In this document: piece by piece, positions 36,001-44,853 of the stretch
Layout of the letters: each line of letters starts with the position of its first letter
Position numbering within the stretch: the stretch's first letter is position 1
NCBI RefSeq assembly: GCF_014646995.1
Contig: NZ_BMOI01000011.1
Coordinates: 62,001 to 126,000, forward strand
DNA: 64,000 nucleotides
From: Curtobacterium luteum
GTDB taxonomy: Bacteria; Actinomycetota; Actinomycetes; Actinomycetales; Microbacteriaceae
Reading direction: 5' to 3'
The notes under the pieces: model-generated
The model's input: only the letters and a program-made list of their open reading frames with translations
What the model was told of the DNA's origin: nothing
Database searches by the model: none
Program-made: the position numbers and the translations under genes

Positions 36001-36968
36001 CTTTCTTCGCGACCCTCACGGTGTTCCCGACAGCGCTCGCGGTGGTGTCCGCACTCGCGATCGTGGACCGATCGGGCGACGGGCTCGAGGACATAATCCA
36101 GGTGCTCGGGTTCATCGTGCGGCCCGAGACGGCCACGCACCTCGAGGAACCCCTGCGGCAGCTGCTCTCGCTCGACAACCCCTGGCTCGGCTTCGCGACC
36201 GGAGTGGTGCTGACGCTGTGGTCGTTGTCCGGGTACGCGACGGCGTTCGGCCGCGCGATGAACACCGCCTACGAGGTCGAGGAGGGCCGCCGGATCTGGA
36301 AGTTCCGCAGCATGATGCTCCTCGTCACGCTGCTCGTCATGGTCGGCGGTGCCGTCGCGATCCTCATCCTGCTCGGCACGCCGACCATCGCCGCGGCTAT
36401 CGTCGACCAGATGGGCTGGCCGATCTGGGTCGACGACCTGTGGAACGTGCTGAAGTGGCCCGTCCTCGCGGCGGACCTCGTGGTGATGGTGGCCGTGCTC
36501 TACCACGCGACGCCGAACGTGAGGACGCCGCAACTCCGGTGGGTGTCCGCCGGTGCCGCGTTCGCGATCGTGACCTGGGCGATCGCGACCCTCGGGTTCG
36601 CGGTCTACGTCGAGACGATCGGCGCGGGGAACCGGGCGTACGGCTGGCTCGGTGGGGCGATCCTGCTGCTCGTGTACCTGTACATCTCGAACTTCGTGCT
36701 CGTCGTCGGCGGTGAACTCGACTCCGAGGTCATCCGGATGCGCCAGCTCTTCGCCGGGATCGAGGCCGACGAGGCCATCCGGCTCCCGCTCCGGGACGTC
36801 ACGCGCAACTTCACCCTGGCCCGGTGGCGGGACGCCGACATCGCCGCCGCGCACCACGTCCGGGTCGAGGCCGCGAAGCTCCCCCGCGACGACGAGGAGT
36901 CCGCTCAGGAGGCGCACCTCCGTGACCTCGCCGGGAAGGTGCAGGTCAGCGAACCCCCGATGCCGTAG
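35889..36968 (+). CDS. YihY/UPF0761 (BrkB) family membrane protein
   Basis: A 359-residue polytopic membrane protein with six hydrophobic segments, matching the YihY/virulence factor BrkB family. The family was once annotated as ribonuclease BN, but it is a membrane protein without an agreed function. The conserved AASLTFFATLTVFPTALA opens the first helix, and LVYLYISNFVLVVGGELDSE marks the last. The ATG at 35889 fits the family start and has a leaderless-type -10. The 3' ends of MFS transcripts would overlap its start. Confidence 0.9.
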   Translation: MQDRDARAIQRTGVRAVVRRTYHSVIRHRVIDAAASLTFFATLTVFPTALAVVSALAIVDRSGDGLEDIIQVLGFIVRPETATHLEEPLRQLLSLDNPWLGFATGVVLTLWSLSGYATAFGRAMNTAYEVEEGRRIWKFRSMMLLVTLLVMVGGAVAILILLGTPTIAAAIVDQMGWPIWVDDLWNVLKWPVLAADLVVMVAVLYHATPNVRTPQLRWVSAGAAFAIVTWAIATLGFAVYVETIGAGNRAYGWLGGAILLLVYLYISNFVLVVGGELDSEVIRMRQLFAGIEADEAIRLPLRDVTRNFTLARWRDADIAAAHHVRVEAAKLPRDDEESAQEAHLRDLAGKVQVSEPPMP

Positions 36969-37276
36969 GCGGGGCCGATGCCTCGCACGGTGCGAGGCAG
37001 CGGATGCACGGTGCGAGGCGCCGGACGCACGGTGCGAGGTTCCACACATGGTGCGGGCTCCTGGCGCTCGCACGGTGCGTGGAACCTCGCACCGTGCGGC
37101 GACCTCGCACCGTGCGAGGCGGCACCGCACCGTGCGAGGAAGTACGCACCGTGCGACGCCTCAGCCCTCGCACGGTGCGTGGAACCTCGCACCGTGCGGC
37201 GACCACGCACCGTGCGACGCGGCTCCGCACCGTGCGACGCGACCTCGCACCGTGCGACACGCACCATCCGACGCGC
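36969..37276. repeat. Gene-free family C repeat cluster
   Basis: About fifteen TCGCACGGTGCGA-type units. Those to the left are mostly GCACGGTGCGAGG, those to the right CCTCGCACCGTGCG, so the cluster as a whole can fold back; GCGAGGTTCCAC near 37016 pairs with GTGGAACCTCGC near 37079. A roughly 100-bp unit is duplicated (about 37069 and 37169). It lies between convergent YihY and aspA. No gene was seen here. Confidence 0.85.
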
Positions 37277-38749
37277 TCAGCGCTCGCGCGCGGCCTGGTC
37301 CAGCATCTCCTCGGTGATGACCGGGATCGCCCCCGTCGCGAGCTCGATGCCGGACAGTCGTGCCGGCGAGAGGACGCGCTGCACCTGGTCCTCCTCCATG
37401 AGTCCGGCAGCCGTGACGAGCGTCGCGATCGGTGTCGAGGTGGTCAGCGCCGTGTGCGCGATCGACGCCGCCGCCGCGTACCCGATGTACGGCGTCAGCG
37501 CGGTCACGACGCCGACGTTCGTGTCGACCTGGGCAGCGAGCTTCGCCTCGTTCGCCTCGATCCCGGTCACGCAGTGCACGCGGAGCGTCTCGCAGCCGTT
37601 CGCCATCCACTGCAACGACTGCATGATCGAGTGCGCGATGATCGGCTCGAACGCGTTGAGCTGCAGCTGACCGCCCTCGGCCGCCATGGTCACGGTGGTG
37701 TCCGCACCGACGACCGCGAACGCGATCTGGTTCACGACCTCCGGGATCACCGGGTTCACCTTGCCGGGCATGATCGAGGAACCCGCCTGCCGCGCCGGGA
37801 GCGTGATCTCGCCGAGTCCCGCCTGCGGCCCCGAGGCGAGGAGGCGGAGGTCGTTGCAGATCTTCGAGAGCTTCGCCGCGCTGCGCTTCACCGTGCCGGA
37901 CAGCGTCATGAACGCACCGGCGTCGCTCGTCGCCTCGATGAGGTCCGGGGCGGTCACCACGTCGAGCCCGGTCGCGATCTCCAACTGCCGGCGGACCTCG
38001 TCGCGGTACAGCGGATCGGCGGTGATGCCGGTGCCGATCGCCGTCGCGCCGAGGTTCGTCTCCGCGAGCAGCGGCATCACCTTCGAGAGCAGGAGGACGT
38101 CCTCCTGGATGGTGTGCGAGAACCCGGTGAACTCCTGCCCGAGCGTCATCGGCACGGCGTCCTGCAGCTGGGTCCGCCCGATCTTCAGGACGTCCGCGAA
38201 GGCCCGACCGCGCTCGGCGAAGGCGTCGGAGAGGGCCTCGAGCTGCGTGTTGAGCCGCCGCACCCCGAGGATCATCGCGAGCTTGATGCTCGTCGGGTAC
38301 GTGTCGTTCGTCGACTGGCTGCGGTTCACGTGGTCGATCGGGTGCAGGTACGCGTAGTCGCCCTTCTCCCGGCCGAGCAGTTCGAGGGCACGGTTCGCGA
38401 GCACCTCGTTCGTGTTCATGTTCGTGCTCGTGCCGGCACCGCCCTGCACGACGTCGACCACGAACTGGTCGCGGAGCCGGCCGTCCCGGACCTCCTGCGC
38501 GGCGGCGTCGATGGCGTCGGCGCGCTCGCCATCGAGCACCCCGATCGCCTTGTTCGCGCGGGCCGCGGCCTGCTTGACGGTCGCGAGGGCCTCGATCAGG
38601 TCCGGGTACACCGCGATCGGGACGGACGTGATGGGGAAGTTCTCGAGCGCCCGGAGGGTGTTGATGCCCCAGTAGGCGTCGGCCGGGACCTCCCGGCTGC
38701 CCAGGGAGTCGGTCTCGGTGCGGGTGGGTCGTGGTGCGTCGTTGCTCAC
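37277..38749 (-). CDS. aspA: Aspartate ammonia-lyase
   Basis: Deaminates aspartate to fumarate and ammonia. The 490-residue protein carries the superfamily signature GSSIMPGKVNPV near residue 322, plus GGAGTSTNMNTNEV and NRSQSTNDTYPTS. The last distinguishes aspartase/fumarase from other members, and overall resemblance to AspA is stronger than to fumarase. The start is a GTG at 38749 with TAGCCT seven bases upstream, so it is probably leaderless. Confidence 0.93.
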   Translation of the reverse strand: MSNDAPRPTRTETDSLGSREVPADAYWGINTLRALENFPITSVPIAVYPDLIEALATVKQAAARANKAIGVLDGERADAIDAAAQEVRDGRLRDQFVVDVVQGGAGTSTNMNTNEVLANRALELLGREKGDYAYLHPIDHVNRSQSTNDTYPTSIKLAMILGVRRLNTQLEALSDAFAERGRAFADVLKIGRTQLQDAVPMTLGQEFTGFSHTIQEDVLLLSKVMPLLAETNLGATAIGTGITADPLYRDEVRRQLEIATGLDVVTAPDLIEATSDAGAFMTLSGTVKRSAAKLSKICNDLRLLASGPQAGLGEITLPARQAGSSIMPGKVNPVIPEVVNQIAFAVVGADTTVTMAAEGGQLQLNAFEPIIAHSIMQSLQWMANGCETLRVHCVTGIEANEAKLAAQVDTNVGVVTALTPYIGYAAAASIAHTALTTSTPIATLVTAAGLMEEDQVQRVLSPARLSGIELATGAIPVITEEMLDQAARER

Positions 38750-38756
38750 CCGGCCC

Positions 38757-38762
38757 AGGCTA
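38757..38762 (-). promoter_or_regulatory. -10 element of a leaderless start (aspA)
   Basis: Minus-strand TAGCCT, 7 bases, then the GTG start. Confidence 0.55.
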
Positions 38763-38834
38763 GTCCGAACCGTCCGGCCGGTCCTGGTGCGGTGGCGGGC
38801 GCGTGTCGGCGTGCGTCCGCCGCGACCGGGCAGA

Positions 38835-38878
38835 CGGCCGGGAGGCTCGTGGCGGCGCCGCCACGAGCCTCCCGGCCG
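38835..38878. terminator. Perfect 44-bp palindrome downstream of the PiT operon (family A)
   Basis: CGGCCGGGAGGCTCGTGGCG begins a 22-bp arm followed directly by its exact reverse complement. GGTCGCGTC repeats follow at 38884-38935. Confidence 0.85.
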
Positions 38879-38960
38879 CCCTCCGGTCGCGTCAGCCCTC
38901 TGGTCGCGTCCGCCCTCTGGTCGCGTCAGCGACCAGTCGTGCGCCAGGGCGCAGCACCCG

Positions 38961-39257
38961 TCAGTGGAACTGCGGGACGATGAGGTAGATGCCGTAGAGG
39001 ACGGCCGCGGCGCAGACGGCGAAGCAGACGACCGCGAGCGAGCGGTACAGCCGCACCCCCGGCGGGGTCTGCCCGGGGAGCGGGAACCCGGCGGTCGCCG
39101 GCCCGACGGTCCCGTCGTCCTTGATCGTGTACTTCCCGGCGCGGGTGTCGGCGGCGCTCCAGAACCGGAGGCCGACCGAGTACACCGTCACGACGAAGCA
39201 CGCCGCGACGACCGAGACCACCGCGACACTGACGAACGCCAGCCAGTCGATGCCCAT
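38961..39257 (-). CDS. Small two-TM membrane protein coupled to PiT transporter
   Basis: Family not recognised. The 98-residue protein has hydrophobic helices at about 6-27 and 71-92 with a polar stretch between them. Its ATG overlaps the PiT stop (TGATG). Small membrane proteins in this position are seen beside PiT genes in other actinobacteria, which suggests a role with phosphate uptake, but this is only context. Confidence 0.8.
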   Translation of the reverse strand: MGIDWLAFVSVAVVSVVAACFVVTVYSVGLRFWSAADTRAGKYTIKDDGTVGPATAGFPLPGQTPPGVRLYRSLAVVCFAVCAAAVLYGIYLIVPQFH

Positions 39258-40513
39258 CAGCGTCGTCCTCCCTTGCGTGCGGCCATGCGGCGCAGCGTGC
39301 GCTCGCGGCTCAGCTCGGCACGGCGGGCCGCGACGACCTCGGCGCGCTTCTTGCGCTGCATGTCGCGGCGCTCCTTGCGGGTCAGCACGGCGTTCGCGGC
39401 CACGTCGACCTCGATCGCGGCGGCCTGGTCGTGCGGCTTCCGCAGCGACCACAGGTACAGCCCGAGGATCACCGCGGCTCCGACCACCGCGTCGATGACG
39501 AGCCCGCCGACGCCGATGCGCGCGATGCCCGACGCCACGGCGCCGACCAGAGCCGCCGCCGGGAGCGTGATGAACCAGGCGATGACGATCTTGCCCGCGG
39601 TGGACCACTGGATCTTCGACCCGCGACGACCGAGGCCGGCGCCGATGATCGAACCCGACGACACCTGCGTGGTCGACAGCGCGAAGCCGAGGTGGCTCGA
39701 CGCGAGGATCGTCGCGGCGGTCGAGGCCTCGGCTGCGAAGCCCTGGGTCGCCCGGATCTCGGTGATGCCCGACCCGAGCGTGCGGATGATGCGCCAGCCG
39801 CCGGTGTACGTGCCGAGGGCGATCGCGAGGGCACAGGCCACGACGACCCAGAACTGCACGCCCTGGTCCGCCGACTGGGCACCCGAGGCGATCAGCGTCA
39901 GCGTGATGACGCCCATCGTCTTCTGCGCGTCGTTCGTGCCGTGCGCGAGCGACACCATCGAACTGGTGAAGACCTGGCCGAAGCGGAACCCACCGCGCTC
40001 GTTCGGGAACACCGGGCGCCGGGTGATGCGGTACGCGATGCGCGTCGAGAGGAACGAGACGAGCGCCGCGATCACGGGCGAGAGGAACGCCGGGATGATG
40101 ACGACGGTGAGGAGCGCCGCGTAGTTGACCGACTGGAAGCCGGCGCCGACGATCGCGGCGCCGATGAGGCCACCGAACAGCGCGTGCGACGAGGACGACG
40201 GCAGGCCGCGGAGCCACGTGATCATGTTCCACACGACCGCGCCGATGAGGCCCGCGAAGATCATCTCCGGGGTGATCGCCACGCCACCAGGGCCCTCGTT
40301 GATGAGCCCGTGCGAGATCGAGGTCGCCACCGCCGTGCTGAGGAACGCACCGACGAGGTTGAGCACCGCTGCGACGGTGACCGCGACCTTGGGCTTCATG
40401 GCGCCGGTCGCGATCGGGGTCGCCATCGCGTTGGCGGTGTCGTGAAAACCGTTTGTGAAGTCGAAGAAGAGGGCCAACGCGATGACCAGGACGACTATGA
40501 GTGTGATGTCCAC
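39257..40513 (-). CDS. PiT family inorganic phosphate transporter
   Basis: Low-affinity phosphate permease of 418 residues. Both PiT repeats carry the signature: FDFTNGFHDTANAMAT near the N-terminus and SLAHGTNDAQKTMGV in the middle. About ten membrane segments and a basic C-terminal tail (RKERRDMQRKKR) follow. I chose the GTG at 40513 (VDITLIVVLVIALALF), the usual start of the family; the frame stays open 17 codons further to another GTG. It is divergent from the Na+/H+ antiporter. Confidence 0.93.
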   Translation of the reverse strand: MDITLIVVLVIALALFFDFTNGFHDTANAMATPIATGAMKPKVAVTVAAVLNLVGAFLSTAVATSISHGLINEGPGGVAITPEMIFAGLIGAVVWNMITWLRGLPSSSSHALFGGLIGAAIVGAGFQSVNYAALLTVVIIPAFLSPVIAALVSFLSTRIAYRITRRPVFPNERGGFRFGQVFTSSMVSLAHGTNDAQKTMGVITLTLIASGAQSADQGVQFWVVVACALAIALGTYTGGWRIIRTLGSGITEIRATQGFAAEASTAATILASSHLGFALSTTQVSSGSIIGAGLGRRGSKIQWSTAGKIVIAWFITLPAAALVGAVASGIARIGVGGLVIDAVVGAAVILGLYLWSLRKPHDQAAAIEVDVAANAVLTRKERRDMQRKKRAEVVAARRAELSRERTLRRMAARKGGRR

Positions 40514-40620
40514 CGCGGGAAAGTGTCCCAGGCGACCGGCCCGAGCACAAACCCTGGTGTTCACCGGACGTTCACCATGCCTGTCGATCTGTTCAGGAAC
40601 GGAACCATTCCGATGAGAGA

Positions 40621-42318
40621 ATGTTCCTCATGGACACCGTCGAGCTCCTCGCCATGCTGATCGGATCGCTCGCGGTGACCGGGTTCGCACGGGCGAAGGG
40701 ACTGCCGGCACCCCTGCTCGTCACCGCGGTCGCCCTCGCGGCGTCGTTCCTCCCCGGGCTGCCCCACATCGAGATCGACTCCGAAGTGATCCTCACGGTG
40801 GTCCTGCCGCCACTGCTCTACTCCGCGGCGCTCGACGTGTCGTGGCAGAGCTTCCGGACCTCCATCAAGCAGATCCGCCGACTCGGCATCTTCCTCGTCA
40901 TCGTCACCGCGCTCGTGGTCGGCGCGGTCGCATACCTCCTCATCCCGGACATGACACTGCCGGCCGCGATCCTGCTCGGTGCGATCGTCGCCCCACCGGA
41001 CGCCGTGTCCGCCGCGGCGATCGGCCGGAAGCTCGGACTCCCCCGACGCGTGATGACGGTCCTGTCCGGTGAGAGCCTCATCAACGACGCGGCCTCGCTG
41101 ACCCTGGTGCGGGTGTTCACGCTGATCATCGCCGGGACGTCCCTGACCGTCTGGCAGGACCTCGGCATCTTCGGCCTCGCGATCGGTGTCGGTCTGGTGG
41201 TCGGCGGCGTGCTCGGCGTGCTCGTGCACTGGATCCGGATGCGCATCAACGACCCCGTGGTCGAGACGATCATGAGCATCCTGCTGCCGTTCGTCGCGTA
41301 CATCGGCGCCGAACACCTCTCCGGCTCCGGCGTCATCGCGGTCGTCACGGCCGGCCTCTACATCGGGTACAACTCGCCGAAGGAGGGCTACGCGACCCGC
41401 CTGCAGGAGCGCCCGCTGTGGACGAGCATCGACGTCATCCTCGAGGGCTTCGTCTTCGCGCTCATCGGGCTGCAGCTGAACGACGTCGTGCAGAAGCTCG
41501 TCGAGAGCGAGCGGAGCCTCGGCCAGACGCTGACCGCCGCCCTGGTGGTGCTGGCCGTCGTGATCCTCGTCCGGCCGCTGTTCGTGTTCGAGTCGTACGT
41601 CCGCAACCGGATCAACGGACGGTGGCTCCGCCCGCTGCGCATCCGGCTGTCCCGGGGCCACCCGTCGTTGCGGTGGATGCGCGGTACGGCCGAACCGAAG
41701 CTCAACTGGCGCGAGCTCACCGTGATCTCCTGGACCGGCATGCGCGGGGTGGTCACCCTCGCGGCGGCGGTCTCGGTCGTGGCGAGCCCGACGGAGATCC
41801 CGGCGCAGGACACCATCTTCGTGATCGCGTTCATCGTGACCGTCGGCACCCTGCTGCTCCAGGGCCTGACGCTGCCGTTCGTCATCCGGGCGCTCGACGT
41901 GCAGGACCCCGAGGAGGGCATCGAGGACGTCCGGAGCGAGATGCGGCTCAACGAGCGCACCACCCGCGCGGCGATCGACCTCATCGAGCAGCGGCGGCCC
42001 GAGTGGGGCGAGCGGTTCGGCGCCGAGGCCACCGACGTCTTCGTGGCGCGGCTCAAGGCACGGCTCGAGCGTGCGGCGGAGACCTTCCGACAGGACGCGC
42101 TCGAGGAGGAGACCGAGGACCAGCACCTGCCGAGCCGGCTCCGGGGGGCGCAGATGCAGGACATCCGGCGCGACCTGCTCGACCGGCGCCGCGAGATCGT
42201 CCTCGACGAGCGGGAGAAGGGGAACCTCGACGAGGAGGTCAAGCGCCGCGTGCTCGTCACGCTCGACGCCGAAGAGCTCGCGATGGACTCGGCACAGGCG
42301 TCCCGCAGCCGCAGCTGA
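40621..42318 (+). CDS. Na+/H+ antiporter (CPA1 family)
   Basis: A 565-residue monovalent cation/proton antiporter with 12 membrane segments and a soluble C-terminal tail (about residues 430-565). The ion-binding region shows APPDAVS (124-130) and GESLINDA (150-157), as in NhaP/NHE-type exchangers, and WTGMRGVVTLAAA later. An ATG at 40630 is an alternative start. The tail is charged and partly helical, consistent with a regulatory domain. Confidence 0.92.
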   Translation: MFLMDTVELLAMLIGSLAVTGFARAKGLPAPLLVTAVALAASFLPGLPHIEIDSEVILTVVLPPLLYSAALDVSWQSFRTSIKQIRRLGIFLVIVTALVVGAVAYLLIPDMTLPAAILLGAIVAPPDAVSAAAIGRKLGLPRRVMTVLSGESLINDAASLTLVRVFTLIIAGTSLTVWQDLGIFGLAIGVGLVVGGVLGVLVHWIRMRINDPVVETIMSILLPFVAYIGAEHLSGSGVIAVVTAGLYIGYNSPKEGYATRLQERPLWTSIDVILEGFVFALIGLQLNDVVQKLVESERSLGQTLTAALVVLAVVILVRPLFVFESYVRNRINGRWLRPLRIRLSRGHPSLRWMRGTAEPKLNWRELTVISWTGMRGVVTLAAAVSVVASPTEIPAQDTIFVIAFIVTVGTLLLQGLTLPFVIRALDVQDPEEGIEDVRSEMRLNERTTRAAIDLIEQRRPEWGERFGAEATDVFVARLKARLERAAETFRQDALEEETEDQHLPSRLRGAQMQDIRRDLLDRRREIVLDEREKGNLDEEVKRRVLVTLDAEELAMDSAQASRSRS

Positions 42319-42390
42319 CCCGTCCCGGTCGCTCCGAGCACCCCGGGCGTATCCTGACGCTCCGGATCGAGAACAGGAGCACCTGGCCGA

Positions 42391-43929
42391 GTGAGCACCC
42401 CGCGGAACGACCTCCCCCCGAAGCGGACCACCCGCCCCTCGACCCGCGGCACGCACCCGCGGCGGGGGTCGTCCGTCGCCGGCCACCGTCGGGTCCGCCA
42501 GGCCCCGGTGCCCGAGCCGCAGCGGATCAGTGCGTACCGTCGCTGGTACGGCACGCTGCACCCGTCGCTCCAGCTCATCGGCCTCCAGCTCTGGATGCCG
42601 CTGTTCTTCATCGTGGGCTTCTGCCTCTGCTACGTCTTCGCGTTCCACGCGCCGCACCCGCACGACGTCCCGGTGGCCCTGGTCGGCAGCGACCCGACAC
42701 TCGTCGCCGCAGTGGGCAAGGCCCTGCCCGGCGAGTACGTGTTCCACGTGTACGACTCCCTCGCGAGCGCGAAGCGGGACGTGCTCGCGGGCAGCATGGC
42801 CGTCGCCTACGACCCGTCCGCCAACGAGTTCTTCAAGGCCAGCGCGCACCAGTTCCAGGTCGCCTCGCTCGTCCCCGCGACGCTGTCCGCCGTGCTCGAG
42901 GCCGGCGGAACGGCGGCGCCGAGGATCACCGAGCTCGCCCCGCTCCCCACGTACGACGAGTACGGCACCGTGTCGATGTACGTCATGCTCGCCTGGTGCA
43001 TCGGCGGCTACATGGTCGCGATGTTCATCGGCATCATGGGCGGCCCGCTGCGGCACCGCACCCGGATGGCGGTGATCGTGATCGGCGGCCTCGTCATCTC
43101 GCTCATCACGAACACGCTCGCCGGCCCGGTCGTCGGCGCGATCCACGGGCACTTCGTCCCGCTCGTCCTCATCGCCTGGGGATGGATCGTCGCGATCGGC
43201 CTGGCGGTGAACGGCCTGAGCTACTTCGCCGGCCGGTTCATCGCCGCCCCGGCCATGATCTGCTTCGTCTTCCTGTCGATGCCGTCCTCCGGCGGCGCCT
43301 ACCCGAAGTGGTTCATGCCCGAGCCGTTCGCCTGGCTGAACAACGTGGTCGTCGGCTCGAGCATGGTCGACATGATCAAGCACCAGATCTACGGCGTCGG
43401 GGCGGGCCTCACCCGCGGGCTCGTCACGATGGCCTGCTACGCGGGGGCCGGGCTGGTGCTCATGTACGTCGGCAAGATGTGGTGGGAGCACCGCCGCATC
43501 CGCGCGATCGTGACCGGTCGGACGACGATGTTCCAGGACGCCCAGAACGCGAACCGCGAGTTCCTCGGCAAGCAGCGCGACCAGGAGCTCGAGCGCCACG
43601 GCCTCACCTCGACCGAGACCGGCACGCTGACGGTCCTGCGCGACGACGAGTGGGAGGACGACCGCGCGAACGGCGACGTCTTCATGGGAGGTCGGGACGG
43701 CCTCGAGACCGACAGCACGCCGACGGGCCGCATCCCGGTGGTCCGCTCCGGCGAGCGCGGAGGCCCTGCGGGCCGGCCGGGAGGCACGACCGCCGGACCG
43801 CGCACACGTCCGGTCCCGCGGGTGGACGCGTCGCGCGCGCCGGTCCGGTCCGACGCGCCGGCGCGCTCGGGCGCACGGCCCGGCGGCACGGTCGAGGACC
43901 GTCCGCACGGTCGGCACGCGGACCGCTGA
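42391..43929 (+). CDS. Large membrane protein, YhgE/Pip or ABC-2-like
   Basis: A 512-residue protein. A basic N-terminus is followed by one membrane segment (about 65-85), an extracytoplasmic domain (about 90-185), and five to six membrane segments (about 190-365), the layout of phage-infection-protein/ABC-2 permease relatives. The C-terminal 140 residues are polar and Arg/Pro/Gly-rich, probably disordered in the cytoplasm. Family and function are uncertain. The start is a GTG with GGAG at a rather long distance. Confidence 0.78.
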   Translation: MSTPRNDLPPKRTTRPSTRGTHPRRGSSVAGHRRVRQAPVPEPQRISAYRRWYGTLHPSLQLIGLQLWMPLFFIVGFCLCYVFAFHAPHPHDVPVALVGSDPTLVAAVGKALPGEYVFHVYDSLASAKRDVLAGSMAVAYDPSANEFFKASAHQFQVASLVPATLSAVLEAGGTAAPRITELAPLPTYDEYGTVSMYVMLAWCIGGYMVAMFIGIMGGPLRHRTRMAVIVIGGLVISLITNTLAGPVVGAIHGHFVPLVLIAWGWIVAIGLAVNGLSYFAGRFIAAPAMICFVFLSMPSSGGAYPKWFMPEPFAWLNNVVVGSSMVDMIKHQIYGVGAGLTRGLVTMACYAGAGLVLMYVGKMWWEHRRIRAIVTGRTTMFQDAQNANREFLGKQRDQELERHGLTSTETGTLTVLRDDEWEDDRANGDVFMGGRDGLETDSTPTGRIPVVRSGERGGPAGRPGGTTAGPRTRPVPRVDASRAPVRSDAPARSGARPGGTVEDRPHGRHADR

Positions 43930-43970
43930 CGCCGGTCGGAGCGGGGGGCGGTCGTCCGTGACGCCGGGCG

Positions 43971-43976
43971 TATCCT
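43971..43976 (+). promoter_or_regulatory. -10 element of a leaderless start (95-residue membrane protein)
   Basis: TATCCT followed by 7 bases and the ATG at 43984. Confidence 0.6.
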
Positions 43977-43983
43977 TGGGGCC

Positions 43984-44271
43984 ATGACCCCGCGCATCGC
44001 CTGGCACCGCGTCCTCGTCACCGTCGTCGTCGTGTTCCTGGCGCTGGCGGTCGTGTTCTACGCGCTGAGCGTGTTCCTCGCCCCCGCCGACGGACGGAAC
44101 ACCGCCGGGCTCTTCGTCGGTTGGGCGATGTTCGCGATGATCGGCGCGATCGGGGTCGGCATCGTGGACTTCTTCGTCCGCCCGCTCGGCGGCCGGAGCG
44201 GTGACGCGGACGTCATGGCCGCCGCCGAGGAGGCGCGGACGGGCAGCACCCGGACGCAGCAGGCCCGCTGA
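43984..44271 (+). CDS. Small two-TM membrane protein
   Basis: Unrecognised. The 95-residue protein has two hydrophobic segments (about 10-32 and 41-66) and a polar tail. Such short proteins are typical of actinobacterial envelopes. It appears to have its own leaderless promoter and converges on the NUDIX gene. Confidence 0.8.
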   Translation: MTPRIAWHRVLVTVVVVFLALAVVFYALSVFLAPADGRNTAGLFVGWAMFAMIGAIGVGIVDFFVRPLGGRSGDADVMAAAEEARTGSTRTQQAR

Positions 44272-44286
44272 CCCCGCGCGGAGCGC

Positions 44287-44793
44287 TCAGCCGTCGGACC
44301 CGGTGAACCCGGCGACCGTGGCGTTGTCCTCCGCGAACGTGAACCGTGCGCGGACCCGGCCGCCGTCGAGCACGCCGGGCAGCCAGTACTTGGCGTCGTC
44401 CCACATCGCGCCGTAGGGCACGGCGTCGACCGGGATCCAGCGGGGTTCGAGCTCGTCGCTGCCCGTCGGGCTCCCCTGCCAGCGGCGGCAGACGAACACG
44501 TCCGAGACCTGTGACCAGGACGGCCGGAACGGGAACCGGTAGTCGAGCGTGCCACGTGCCTCCAGGTCGGCCGGGTCGAGCCGCAGGCCGACCTCCTCGG
44601 CCACCTCGCGGACCGCGGTGTCGACCGCGGCCTCGCCGGGTTCGCGCTTGCCGCCGGGTCCCACCAGCCGGCCGGTCCCGAGGCCCCGCCGCTTCTCGCC
44701 GAGGAGCACCTCGGGTCCGTCGGCACCGTCCCGCAGGAGGTAGACGACGACCACCGCCGGGTGCTGGATCGTGCGGTCCGCGCGTTCGGTCAC
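44287..44793 (-). CDS. NUDIX hydrolase, MutT/MTH1-like
   Basis: A 168-residue pyrophosphohydrolase with a complete Nudix box: GGKREPGEAAVDTAVREVAE with EVGL. The preceding LLGEKRRGLGTGRLVGPGG resembles the substrate-binding region of MTH1-type 8-oxo-dGTPases, so sanitation of oxidised purine nucleotides is the best guess. The GTG start at 44793 is preceded very closely by GGAGGG. It is divergent from the 116-residue gene. Confidence 0.9.
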   Translation of the reverse strand: MTERADRTIQHPAVVVVYLLRDGADGPEVLLGEKRRGLGTGRLVGPGGKREPGEAAVDTAVREVAEEVGLRLDPADLEARGTLDYRFPFRPSWSQVSDVFVCRRWQGSPTGSDELEPRWIPVDAVPYGAMWDDAKYWLPGVLDGGRVRARFTFAEDNATVAGFTGSDG

Positions 44794-44808
44794 CCCTCCA
44801 GTGTGGCG

Positions 44809-44853
44809 TACGCTCGTTCCATGGCAGGCGTGCTGCGGGGGCATCATGGCTGA
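44809..44853 (+). promoter_or_regulatory. Leaderless promoter and 10-codon upstream ORF
   Basis: TACGCT (44809-44814), 6 bases, then an ATG at 44821 that opens a 10-codon frame ending in TGA at 44853. The frame overlaps the ATG of the next gene at 44846 in another phase. Transcription from this -10 would begin on the short frame. Confidence 0.5.

Noticed and set aside
36969..37276. CRISPR-like array of short repeats
   Set aside because: Units are palindromic and about 13 bp, the intervals are irregular and themselves repeated, orientation switches midway, and there are no cas genes.
40561..44007. An 1148-codon open frame antisense to the antiporter and membrane protein genes
   Set aside because: It runs opposite clearly membrane-coding sequence and its translation is Arg/Asp/His-rich without domains.
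44821..44853. ATG at 44821 as the true start of the 116-residue gene
   Set aside because: It is in a different frame and stops after 10 codons; it is treated as an upstream ORF instead.
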